Positions 45,724-53,348 of a DNA stretch of 64,000 nt are shown in pieces. Position 1 is the first letter of the stretch. Each line of letters starts with the position of its first letter. Under the pieces are notes generated by a model. It searched no databases. It was not told the origin of the DNA and worked only from the letters and a program-made list of their open reading frames with translations. This DNA is from Cellulomonas_A sp047229345 (GTDB lineage Bacteria > Actinomycetota > Actinomycetes > Actinomycetales > Cellulomonadaceae), in NCBI RefSeq assembly GCF_047229345.1, contig NZ_JBFTER010000009.1:13942-77941 (forward strand). The letters are read 5' to 3'. A program made the translations under genes and the position numbers.

Positions 45724-47568
45724 ATGCAGCAGCCGTCACCGGTCGTCATGGCGACCGTGGTCCTCGGACCGTTCCTCGACGACGTGGGCGCGCCCTGGCC
45801 GGGCGAGGTCACGGTCACGTCATCGACACCGCGCGTGCGGGCAGCCACCGGAGCGGTCGTCGCACCGCGGCCCGCGGTCGTCCCGCTCGCGCCGGACGGG
45901 ACAGCGACCGTTGCGCTCCCCGTCACCGACCAGCCGGGCTTCACCGACGGCGAGGGTCGGGCGCTGACGGGGTGGACCTACACCGTCGCGGTCGCGCTCG
46001 CCGGCACGCCCTGGGCGCGACGCACGTTCACGCTGCCGGCCCGGCTCGCTGCAGACGGGCCCGTGCGGCTCGTGATCGTGCCCGACGCGCAGCGCGCCGG
46101 TGATCGGGGCACGCCCGACGTCGGGCAGGAAGGCGCTCCCGTCGTGCTCGACGCGCAGCAGAAGGGGACCCTGGTCGTGCCTGACGCCCGGCCGGCGACG
46201 GCTCGGGTGGTGCTCGGGGCGCTGGAAAGGGCTTCCGCCGTGCCGGTCGCCCTTCCCCGGACGGCCGGTGGCGGGTGGCGCCGGGGACTGACCCGGCGGG
46301 AGTCGCTCCGGGCGGGGGTCGTAGCCCTCGGCGCCGCGGCAGCGACGGGCTGGGCGGCAGGATCCGCGACAGCCGGTGACGTGCCGTCAACCCGCAGCCC
46401 GGCGGGCGCCGGGACGGTCGTCCCCGCTCTGCGCGGCGCGGTCGCGCTCGCGCAGGTCATCGCCGACGACGTCACGATCGGCACGGTCGCCACCCCGCGC
46501 ACGCTGACCATCAAGTCGTCCGGCGCGGGCGGCACCGAGCGCGGGCCCGACCTGTACGACTCGACGGGTCGACTCGTGCTCGAGGCGCATCAGCCCCACT
46601 TCCAGGGCTACGGCGAGTCGGTCCGCGTCCAGCTCAAGAACCCGCGGGCGAAGGGCATGGTCACCTACCAGGCGCACTGGCCGACGCCGCACTACCCGGG
46701 CGGAGACTTCACCTTCCGCACGGTGCACCCGACCGAGCCGGTCACCATCGCGTGGATCGGGGCGCACTTCCTCGACAACGAGGACCCCAGCCTGCTGCGC
46801 AACAACCTGCGCCACGGGCACCTGAACTTCGAGGTCCCGGACTCGAAGGGGTACCTGCAGACGCGTCTGGAGATCAAGCTCATCGACACCCGGACCGGGA
46901 AGATCGGCACGGACCGCTCGGCGATCCGGACCAACCTCGCGGACTTCGAGCACCAGGTCGGTGCGGCCGGGGAGCAGCTGCGGATCGTCGGCGGTGACAG
47001 CAGGAACAAGGACCTCGCCTTCAGCCTCGAGCACGGGCCCAACCAGCCGCGCTGGGTCCTGCGGGCTGCGGCGGGCGGCGCACGCCTGCAGTTCCGGAGG
47101 TACGCACCCGGGGCGGTGCACGTCGACTCGCCGCTGCAGCTCGACCCGGGTGACGGGCGGGTGCTTGTCGGGGGCGACGATGGCAGCGCCGCGGGTCTGG
47201 TGGTGCGCCGGCGCGACGGGGTGGCGCTGACCGTGCAGACGCTCGCGACGGGCGGGCACGGGATCTTGGTGAGCGGGCCCGCCGGTGACCTGACCGCGCG
47301 GGTCATCGAGGGCGACGCCACCGGGGACGCGCTGCGGCGGTTCGTCGTCCAGGTCGACGGCACGATGGCGTGGGGCGACGGCGCCGCCGAGCGGGACGCG
47401 CTGCTCTACCGGCGGGGGCCGAACCAGCTCGGGACCGACGGCGGGGTGTTCCTCCGGAACAGCGCCGTCCCGCCGGTGGCAGCTGCCGGCGGGGTGCTGT
47501 TCGTGCAGGACGGCGCCCTGAGGTACCGGGGGTCGGCGGGGACGGTGACGACGCTCGCGGCGGCGTGA
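45724..47568 (+). CDS. Tail-fibre-like surface protein with internal twin-arginine segment (paralogue 2)
   Basis: 614 residues from ATG 45724 with CAGGGGGCG upstream. Collinear with the preceding gene and near-identical in long stretches of the C-terminal half (for example RNNLRHGHLNFEVPDS and RSAIRTNLADFEHQVGAAGE). The linker differs in sequence, but the internal signal is kept as TRRESL (190-195) followed by RAGVVALGAAAATGWAAG. Conservation of this motif amid a diverged linker argues that it matters. The short upstream region also resembles that of paralogue 1, so the duplication included the ribosome binding site. Confidence 0.75.
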   Translation: MQQPSPVVMATVVLGPFLDDVGAPWPGEVTVTSSTPRVRAATGAVVAPRPAVVPLAPDGTATVALPVTDQPGFTDGEGRALTGWTYTVAVALAGTPWARRTFTLPARLAADGPVRLVIVPDAQRAGDRGTPDVGQEGAPVVLDAQQKGTLVVPDARPATARVVLGALERASAVPVALPRTAGGGWRRGLTRRESLRAGVVALGAAAATGWAAGSATAGDVPSTRSPAGAGTVVPALRGAVALAQVIADDVTIGTVATPRTLTIKSSGAGGTERGPDLYDSTGRLVLEAHQPHFQGYGESVRVQLKNPRAKGMVTYQAHWPTPHYPGGDFTFRTVHPTEPVTIAWIGAHFLDNEDPSLLRNNLRHGHLNFEVPDSKGYLQTRLEIKLIDTRTGKIGTDRSAIRTNLADFEHQVGAAGEQLRIVGGDSRNKDLAFSLEHGPNQPRWVLRAAAGGARLQFRRYAPGAVHVDSPLQLDPGDGRVLVGGDDGSAAGLVVRRRDGVALTVQTLATGGHGILVSGPAGDLTARVIEGDATGDALRRFVVQVDGTMAWGDGAAERDALLYRRGPNQLGTDGGVFLRNSAVPPVAAAGGVLFVQDGALRYRGSAGTVTTLAAA

Positions 47569-47624
47569 GACGCGCGGGCGGCGTGGACGGGACCGGCGGT
47601 ACGAGCGGCGTCGAGGGCACGAGC

Positions 47625-47678
47625 CGCGTGGACGACGCGAGCGACGTGGGTCGCGTGGACGACGCGAGCGACGTGGGC
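47625..47678 (+). repeat. Two tandem 27-bp repeats
   Basis: Units 47625-47651 and 47652-47678 differ only at their last base. They lie between the fibre-like gene and the end of the minus-strand 94-aa gene. They encode nothing recognisable. Confidence 0.75.
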
Positions 47679-47694
47679 CGCGTCGGCGCCGGCG

Positions 47695-47979
47695 TCAGGA
47701 CGGGGCCGACGCCTCGCCCGGGTGGTCCTCCGCCGCGTGGGACGGGGTGACCTCGGGGGTCGGTGCCGGGGAGGCGTCGGCGGCGGGCGACGAGCCGCGC
47801 GCGATCCGCCACTCGCCGACCTCGGCGTACGCCGAGTCGCGGATCGTGTCGTGCTGCCCGTCGGTCAGCGGGTAGTGCTTGAGGTTGCCGGCCCAGTAGC
47901 GCAGGGCGCGGCCGAGCTCGTCGAGCACGGTCTTGTCGGGTGTCGCGTCGTCGAGCTCGACCTCGAACGTGAAGCGCAT
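47695..47979 (-). CDS. Hypothetical protein, 94 aa
   Basis: Begins MRFTFEVELDDATPDKTVLDELGRALRYWAG, ordered and conserved-looking for the first 60 residues (LKHYPLTDGQHDTIRDSAYAEVGEWRIA), then a disordered Ala/Pro/Glu tail. GGAAGGA precedes the ATG. No family recognised. Probably cytosolic. Confidence 0.7.
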   Translation of the reverse strand: MRFTFEVELDDATPDKTVLDELGRALRYWAGNLKHYPLTDGQHDTIRDSAYAEVGEWRIARGSSPAADASPAPTPEVTPSHAAEDHPGEASAPS

Positions 47980-48182
47980 GACGGGTCCTTCCTCGTCGGG
48001 GGTGGACGTCCCGATCGTCCCGCGTGGTGCCCGTCGGCGAAAGCCGGGACGGGTGCGGCCCCGCGGGTGTGGGCCGGGCCGGAGGCGCGCCGACGTTTCG
48101 GTGCCGCGCGGCGCTCCGCGCGCCGGTCCAGCCGCGCGGCACCCACGTCGCGGCGCCGACGGGTCCGCGGCAGCATGGCCGC

Positions 48183-48710
48183 ATGCAGATCGAGGCAGTC
48201 CAGGGCGACCTCACGCGCGAGCGGGTCGACGCGATCGTGAACGCCGCGAACTCGACGCTGCTCGGCGGGGGTGGTGTGGACGGCGCGATCCACGCCGCGG
48301 CCGGCCCGGCGCTGCTCGAGGAGTGCCGGCGCGTCCGGAAGACGGCGTACCCCGACGGGCTGCCCGTCGGCGAGGCGGTCGCGACCGGCGCGGGCGCGCT
48401 CGCGGCGCGGTGGGTCGTCCACACCGTGGGGCCGAACTGGAACCGGGGCCAGCGCGACGAGGCGCAGCTCGCGTCCTGCTTCACGCGGTCGCTCGACGTG
48501 GCCGCCGACGCCGGGGCGCGATCCGTCGCGTTCCCTGCCGTGAGCGCCGGGGCCTACGGCTGGGCGATGGGCACCGTCGCCGACGTCGCGGTGCGGGCGG
48601 TGCGGGACTGGGACGCGGCGCGGCCCGGGGAGGTCGACCTCGTGCGGTTCGTGCTGTTCGGCGCGGCGGCGCTCGCGGAGCTCGAGCGGGCGCTCGACGC
48701 GGCACGCTGA
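48183..48710 (+). CDS. Macrodomain protein (O-acetyl-ADP-ribose deacetylase type)
   Basis: 175 residues: IEAVQGDLTRERVDAIVNAANSTLLGGGGVDGAIHAAAG is the MacroD/YmdB-type ADP-ribose-binding motif with NAAN and the GGGGVDGAI loop. It is followed by WVVHTVGPNWNRGQRDE and SVAFPAVSAGAYGW. Such enzymes remove O-acetyl-ADP-ribose or mono-ADP-ribose from proteins or nucleic acids. Complete catalytic Asn and Asp positions suggest activity. Solitary gene; ATG 48183 preferred because IEAVQGD is the usual beginning. Confidence 0.92.
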   Translation: MQIEAVQGDLTRERVDAIVNAANSTLLGGGGVDGAIHAAAGPALLEECRRVRKTAYPDGLPVGEAVATGAGALAARWVVHTVGPNWNRGQRDEAQLASCFTRSLDVAADAGARSVAFPAVSAGAYGWAMGTVADVAVRAVRDWDAARPGEVDLVRFVLFGAAALAELERALDAAR

Positions 48711-48732
48711 GCGCACGGCCAGAGGCGCGTGA

Positions 48733-48936
48733 TCAGCGCCGGAGGGCGCTGCGCCAGCGGAGGTTGAGCCAGGCCGCCGTCACGAAGGGGACCCAGGCGA
48801 ACCTCGCCGGCACGCCGAGCGGCGGCGCGTCCCGGGCACCGAGCCACCACAGCGCACAGCCGAGGCCGAAGAGCCCGACAGCCACGCAGATCCGCACGGG
48901 TCGGGTCGGGACGTCGCGCGGGTCGGCGTAGGGCAC
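48733..48936 (-). CDS. Small membrane protein, 67 aa
   Basis: From GTG 48936 (VPYADPRDVPTRPVRI), with TACGGT 5 nt upstream indicating a leaderless start; the longer frame to 48987 is rejected. Two hydrophobic helices: ICVAVGLFGLGCALWWLGA and ARFAWVPFVTAAWLNL. Function unknown. Confidence 0.65.
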   Translation of the reverse strand: MPYADPRDVPTRPVRICVAVGLFGLGCALWWLGARDAPPLGVPARFAWVPFVTAAWLNLRWRSALRR

Positions 48937-48989
48937 GCCGCACCGTAGCGGACGGTGCTCGCCGGACCGGGCCCGGAACGGCCGCACGC

Positions 48990-49026
48990 ACGTCAGGCCG
49001 CCCGCGGGAGGCGGGCGGCCTGACGT
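48990..49026 (-). terminator. Terminator of the aldo/keto reductase gene
   Basis: Perfect 16-bp stem (48990-49005 with 49011-49026), 5-nt loop, 17 bp beyond the stop codon at 49043. Confidence 0.85.
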
Positions 49027-49042
49027 CGGTGGTGCGGGTGGG

Positions 49043-49909
49043 TCAGGCGACGGCGGCGTCGAGCTCCGCGATCTCCTCCGGGCCGAGGATCAGGTCCGCG
49101 GCCTTGACCGAGTCCTGGATGGTCTCCGGGCGCGACGAGCCCGGGATCGGGATGACGACCGGCGCCTGGGCGAGCTCCCACGCGAGCGCGACCTGCTGGG
49201 GGCTGACGCCGTGCGCCGCGGCGACGCGCTCGAACGCGCCGTGCGTGTCGCCGAGGGACGACGCCTTCGAGATCCCGCCGAGCGGGCTCCACGGGAGGAA
49301 CGCGAGGCCCAGCTGCGCGCACAGCTCGAGCTCGGGCTGCGACGAGCGGAACGCCGGGGAGTACTGGTTCTGCACGGACGTGAGGCGCCCGCCCAGCACG
49401 TCCTGCGCCTCGCGGATCTGGTCCGGGTTCGCGTTCGAGATGCCCGCGAGGCGGATCTTGCCCGCGTCGAGGAACTCGTTGAGGACCCCGACCGACTCGG
49501 CGTAGGGGACCTCCGGGTCCGGGCGGTGGAACTGGTAGAGGCCGATCGCCTCGACGCCGAGCCGCTGGAGCGACGCGTCGAGCGCCTTGCGGAGGTGGTC
49601 GGGCGAGCCGTCGACGTACCAGGAGCCGTCGCCCGGGCGCAGGTGGCCCCCCTTGGTCGCGACGAGCACGTCGGAGGAGTCGCCGCCCCACGTGCGCAGC
49701 GCCTCCGCGATGAGCTCCTCGTTGTGCCCGACGTCGGTCGCCGTCAGGTGGTACGCGTCCGCGGTGTCGATCAGCGTGACGCCCGCGTCGAGCGCGGCGT
49801 GGATGGTGGCCAGGGCGCGGTCGCGGTCGGGGCGGCCCTCGATCGACAGGGGCATCCCGCCGAGTCCGATGGCGCTGACCGTGACGTCTCCGAGCTGTCG
49901 TGTCTGCAT
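49043..49909 (-). CDS. Aldo/keto reductase
   Basis: 288 residues, typical AKR barrel: catalytic tetrad Asp and Tyr in LIDTADAYH, Lys in VLVATKGGH, and His in LYQFHRPDP; NADPH-binding end PIPGSSRPETIQDSV. GISNANPDQIREAQ and VQNQYSPAFR are also standard. Reduces aldehydes or ketones with NADPH; specific substrate unknown. Monocistronic, with its own terminator. Confidence 0.93.
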   Translation of the reverse strand: MQTRQLGDVTVSAIGLGGMPLSIEGRPDRDRALATIHAALDAGVTLIDTADAYHLTATDVGHNEELIAEALRTWGGDSSDVLVATKGGHLRPGDGSWYVDGSPDHLRKALDASLQRLGVEAIGLYQFHRPDPEVPYAESVGVLNEFLDAGKIRLAGISNANPDQIREAQDVLGGRLTSVQNQYSPAFRSSQPELELCAQLGLAFLPWSPLGGISKASSLGDTHGAFERVAAAHGVSPQQVALAWELAQAPVVIPIPGSSRPETIQDSVKAADLILGPEEIAELDAAVA

Positions 49910-49988
49910 GCGTTCCAGTCTGCGTCGTATCGGTTCGACCGGCAGCGCGAGTCGGGGCGGGTTCGCGGGGAGCGGAGCCGGTTCCCCG

Positions 49989-50489
49989 CTACCCCGGCTC
50001 CGCGCAGCGGCGGAGGATCTCGTCGACGACCTGCTCGACGGGGACGGTGGAGTCGATCGGGATGCCGTCCGCCGGCACGTCCGACCCCGTCGCGTGCCAC
50101 CGGACGATGCGCTCGCGGTCCGTCGGCCGGCCGCCGCCCCACTCCTCGTCGGGCCGCACGTCGAGCCGCCGGTGCAGGGTCTCCAGGTCGACCACGAGCA
50201 CGAAGACGCCGTCGAACAGGTCGAGGAACGTCGGGAAGTTCCGTGAGCCGCCGCAGAAGAAGGTGGCCGCGTGGCGCTGGTCGGCGACGAGGGCGCGGAC
50301 CCGGGTCACGTCCCAGAGGTGGTGCTCGTGGGCGCCGACCTCCGTCGGCTCGCCGGTCCGCGGGTCGCCCTGGTAGGCGAGCTCCCGGTCCCCGTGGACG
50401 ACGTGGTGGCCGCGCCGCTGCAGCTCCTCGGCCACGGTGGTCTTGCCGGTGCCCGAGAGGCCCTCGACCAGGTAGTTCCGTCTGCCCAT
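49989..50489 (-). CDS. P-loop nucleoside/small-molecule kinase-like ATPase
   Basis: 166 residues from ATG 50489. Walker A GLSGTGKTTVAEEL at residues 9-22, then HGDRELAYQGDPRTGEPTEVG, FFCGGSRNFPTFLDLFDGVFVLVVDLETLHRRLD (Walker B-like strand) and a lid-like region with RPTDRERIVRWH. This is the layout of shikimate/adenylate-type small kinases. Substrate unknown. Confidence 0.83.
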   Translation of the reverse strand: MGRRNYLVEGLSGTGKTTVAEELQRRGHHVVHGDRELAYQGDPRTGEPTEVGAHEHHLWDVTRVRALVADQRHAATFFCGGSRNFPTFLDLFDGVFVLVVDLETLHRRLDVRPDEEWGGGRPTDRERIVRWHATGSDVPADGIPIDSTVPVEQVVDEILRRCAEPG

Positions 50490-50554
50490 GCCGGGACGGT
50501 ACGACGCGGGAGCGCGGGGCACCGACCGGTTTTCGGCCAGCGCTCCGCCCGGCG

Positions 50555-50992
50555 TCAGCCGAGCCGCCGGGCGAACCGGCGCACGAACAGCCACTGACCC
50601 GGGGTCTCGACGGCGCGCGGGTGGTAGCCGCGCCGCACGTACGCCACGGCCTCCCGGGCGGGCACGCCGTCGAGCACCGCGAGGCACGCGAGTGCCGTCC
50701 CGGTGCGCCCACGACCGCCCTCGCACGCGACCTCGACGCGCTCGTCGGCGGCCCGGTGCAGAACCTCCCGCAGCGCGTCCTCGGCGTCGGCCGGGTCGCT
50801 GGGCGCGCGGAAGTCGGGCCACCGCACCCACCGGGACGGCCACGGCAGCGGGTCCGGCGGGCTGCCCAGGAGGTACAGGCCGGCGTCGGGCGCGGGACCT
50901 TCGGGCGTCGGGCGGCGCAGGCCTCGGCCGCGGACCCGCAGCCCGCTCGGCAGCGTGAGGACGCCCTCCTCGGACGGGTCCCAGGTGCTCAT
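50555..50992 (-). CDS. Dual-specificity/tyrosine phosphatase-like protein
   Basis: 145 residues. The signature loop ACEGGRGRTGTA (Cys near residue 90) conforms to Cx5R-T. A candidate general acid Asp lies in WPDFRAPSDPADAED. The C-terminal helix VPAREAVAYVRRGYHPRAVET is typical of small bacterial DSP-like proteins. Could act on phosphotyrosine, phosphoinositide or a small molecule; no kinase partner is adjacent, although a P-loop kinase gene lies just downstream. Confidence 0.82.
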   Translation of the reverse strand: MSTWDPSEEGVLTLPSGLRVRGRGLRRPTPEGPAPDAGLYLLGSPPDPLPWPSRWVRWPDFRAPSDPADAEDALREVLHRAADERVEVACEGGRGRTGTALACLAVLDGVPAREAVAYVRRGYHPRAVETPGQWLFVRRFARRLG

Positions 50993-51121
50993 GGGCGGAC
51001 GCTAGCGACCCGGGCTCGGCCAGGGCCAGGACTGGACCGACGCCGGGAACGGGTCCAGGCCGAGGGCTCCAACCAGGCCGAGCCCCGGATCGAGGTCGCG
51101 CTCGGGGGAGCCCCGGAGCGC

Positions 51122-51964
51122 TCAGCGACCCCGGACCCGACGGGCGCGCGCGGGCGCGGGGTCGTCCTCCGGCCGCCGCATGAGCGAGCCCATGAGCAGC
51201 GCGAGCCGCCGCCGGGTCACGAGGCGGCTCACGGCGACGAACGCCCGGTTCGCCGCGCCGGAGACGACGCTGGGCGGCGGGTTGCGGCGGTCGAGCGTGC
51301 GCAGCGCCGTGGCGACGACCTGCTCGACGGTCTGGCGCCGGGTCCCCCCGCCGCTCGTGCGCCACTGCGCGACGTCGAAGAACTCGGTCTCGGTCGCGCC
51401 CGGGGACAGCGCGAGCACCCGCAGCCCGGTCCCGCGCGCCTCGCCCCACAGCGCCTCGGTGAAGCTGAGCACGAACGCCTTCGTCGCGCCGTAGACCGCG
51501 AGGTTCGGGTTCCCCTGGTACGCCGCGATGCTCGACAGGGTGACGAGCACGCCGTTCCCCGCGGCACGCAGGTCGTCGATCAGCGCGTGCGTGAGCTCGA
51601 CGAGCGCGAGCACGTTGAGCGTGATCTCCTCGCGGACCCGGTCGGGGTCCTCGTCGTGGAACGGGCTGTGCGTCGCGAAGCCCGCGTTGTTGACGAGGCT
51701 CGTGACCCGCAGGCCCTGCCGGTCGAGCTCCGCGACGAGGTCCGCGACGGCGGACGGTTCCCCGAGGTCGAGGGGGATCACGGTCGCCCGGACCCCGTGC
51801 GCGGCGACGAGCTCCGCGGCCAGCGCGTCGAGGCGGTCGCGCCGCCGGGCGACGAGGACGAGGTCGGACCCGCGGGCCGCGAGCTGCCGGGCGAACTCCG
51901 CGCCGATGCCCGAGCTCGCGCCCGTGACGAGCGTCGTCTGGTCGCGGTAGTCGACTGCGGGCAT
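51122..51964 (-). CDS. Short-chain dehydrogenase/reductase
   Basis: 280 residues from ATG 51964. NAD(P) motif TGASSGIG (about 14-21), ARRRDRL suggesting NADP, LVNNAG, catalytic Ser in LSSIAAYQGNP and YGATK (Tyr/Lys). Closest in style to the DltE/YqjQ-type oxidoreductases. The C-terminal 40 residues (RRLALLMGSLMRRPEDD) are basic and may associate with the membrane. Substrate unknown. Confidence 0.9.
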   Translation of the reverse strand: MPAVDYRDQTTLVTGASSGIGAEFARQLAARGSDLVLVARRRDRLDALAAELVAAHGVRATVIPLDLGEPSAVADLVAELDRQGLRVTSLVNNAGFATHSPFHDEDPDRVREEITLNVLALVELTHALIDDLRAAGNGVLVTLSSIAAYQGNPNLAVYGATKAFVLSFTEALWGEARGTGLRVLALSPGATETEFFDVAQWRTSGGGTRRQTVEQVVATALRTLDRRNPPPSVVSGAANRAFVAVSRLVTRRRLALLMGSLMRRPEDDPAPARARRVRGR

Positions 51965-52086
51965 GGCGGGTCCTCCGGGCGTGCGCGGGCTCCTCGGACG
52001 CCGGTCGGCGGGGGAGCGGTGCTCCCACTCTGCGCGTGCGTGCGCCGCGCGGCACCTCGGCGCGCGGAGGCCTGCCCGTCGGCCCC

Positions 52087-53259
52087 TCAGCCCAGCAGCT
52101 CCTCGAGGGCTCCGCTCGTGAGCAGGTGGTCGACGACCATCGTGCTGGCCCCGAGCACGCCGGCGCGGCCCTTGGTGCGGCTCGACACGATGCGCAGGTG
52201 CTGCGTCGCGAGGGGGAGCGAGCGGCGGTAGACGACCTCGCGGATCCCGGCGAGCAGGTGCTCGCCGGCCTCGGCGACGCTGCCGCCGAGCACGATGACC
52301 GAGGGGTTGAGCATGCTCACGCACGTCGCGAGCACCTCGCCGATGGCCCGGCCGGCGTCGCGGACGGTGCGCAGCGCGGTCACGTCGCCCGAGCGGACGA
52401 GGGCCACGACGTCGGCGCTCGTGAGTGCGGGCAGCCCCGCGGCGGCCAGCTCGGCGGCGATCGCCCGCCCGCCCGCGACGGCCTCGAGGCACCCGGTGTT
52501 GCCGCAGCGGCACAGCACGTCGCGCCCGCCGGGGACCGCGATGTGCCCGACGTCGCCTGCGGCGCCCTGCGCCCCGCGGCGGATCGCGCCGTCGCTGATG
52601 ACGCCCGCCCCGATGCCGGTCGCGACCTTGACGAAGAGCAGGTGGTCGACGTCGGCGAACTCGGTGGCGTGCTCGCCGAGCGCCATGACGTTGACGTCGT
52701 TGTCGACGAGGACGGGGGTGCCGAGCAGCGCGCCGAGGTGCCCGGCGACGTCGGCGTCGTCCCAGCCGGGCATGATCGGCGGGTTCGTGGGGCGTCCGGT
52801 CGCGTGGTCGACGGGCCCGGGCAGGCCGACGCCGGCCCCGACGAGCTCGGACGTGTGCCGCCCGGTGTGCTCGACGAGCTTCGCGGCGACCTTCGCGACG
52901 TGGTCCAGCACGGGGCCCGGGCCGTCGGAGATCGCGATCGTGTCGAGGTGCTCGGCGAGCACCGTCGAGGCGAGGTCCGTCACCGCGACGCGGGCGTGCG
53001 TCGCGCCGAGGTCGATCGCGAGCGTGATGCGGGCGCCGGGGTGGAACGCGAGGGTCGCGGGCGGGCGGCCGCCGGTCGAGCTGGCCTCGCCCGCGGGCGT
53101 CACGAGCCCCGCGGCGAGGAGCTGGTCGACGCGGGCGGAGACGGTCGAGCGCGCGAGCCCGGTGAGCTGCCCGAGCTCGGCCCGGGTGCGCGGCTGCCCG
53201 TCCCGGAGGAGCTGGAGGACACCGCTGAGGTCCCCGGAACGTCGTTCACCTGCACCCAT
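52087..53259 (-). CDS. ROK-family transcriptional repressor
   Basis: 390 residues. Winged HTH (about 8-60: LLRDGQPRTRAELGQLTGLARSTVSARVDQLL), then an ROK kinase-like domain with AIDLGATHARVAVTDL, VDNDVNVMALGE and the zinc/sugar motif GHIAVPGG...CRCGNTGCLEAVAGG. Divergent from the CUT2 sugar ABC operon, so it probably represses that operon in response to the imported sugar or a phosphorylated derivative. The 89-bp intergenic region contains candidate operator palindromes. Confidence 0.92.
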   Translation of the reverse strand: MGAGERRSGDLSGVLQLLRDGQPRTRAELGQLTGLARSTVSARVDQLLAAGLVTPAGEASSTGGRPPATLAFHPGARITLAIDLGATHARVAVTDLASTVLAEHLDTIAISDGPGPVLDHVAKVAAKLVEHTGRHTSELVGAGVGLPGPVDHATGRPTNPPIMPGWDDADVAGHLGALLGTPVLVDNDVNVMALGEHATEFADVDHLLFVKVATGIGAGVISDGAIRRGAQGAAGDVGHIAVPGGRDVLCRCGNTGCLEAVAGGRAIAAELAAAGLPALTSADVVALVRSGDVTALRTVRDAGRAIGEVLATCVSMLNPSVIVLGGSVAEAGEHLLAGIREVVYRRSLPLATQHLRIVSSRTKGRAGVLGASTMVVDHLLTSGALEELLG

Positions 53260-53273
53260 GCGCGCCAGTCAAG

Positions 53274-53341
53274 CACATGTGCAGAAGTCCGTCGGCGCTC
53301 AGGCAAGTTTTGCTTGACATCCGGCAGAAGTGGACTAGCGT
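53274..53341 (+). promoter_or_regulatory. Promoter and candidate ROK operators of the sugar operon
   Basis: TTGACA (53314-53319), 16-nt spacer, TAGCGT (53336-53341), then only 7 nt to the ATG at 53349: a leaderless sigma70-type promoter. Just upstream are a perfect 10-bp palindrome GCACATGTGC (53274-53283) and CAAG-TTTTG-CTTG (53304-53316), the latter overlapping the -35 box. Both are candidate binding sites for the divergent ROK protein. Confidence 0.7.
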
Positions 53342-53348
53342 CCGTCGC

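Noticed and set aside
43630..47568. A prophage or tailocin locus around the fibre-like genes
   Set aside because: No sheath, tube, baseplate, capsid, terminase or lysis gene lies nearby. Flanking genes are core metabolism (dtd) and macrodomain proteins.
47625..47678. Tandem 27-bp repeats as a CRISPR or regulatory array
   Set aside because: Only two adjacent copies without spacers, in simple-composition sequence. Most likely a local duplication.
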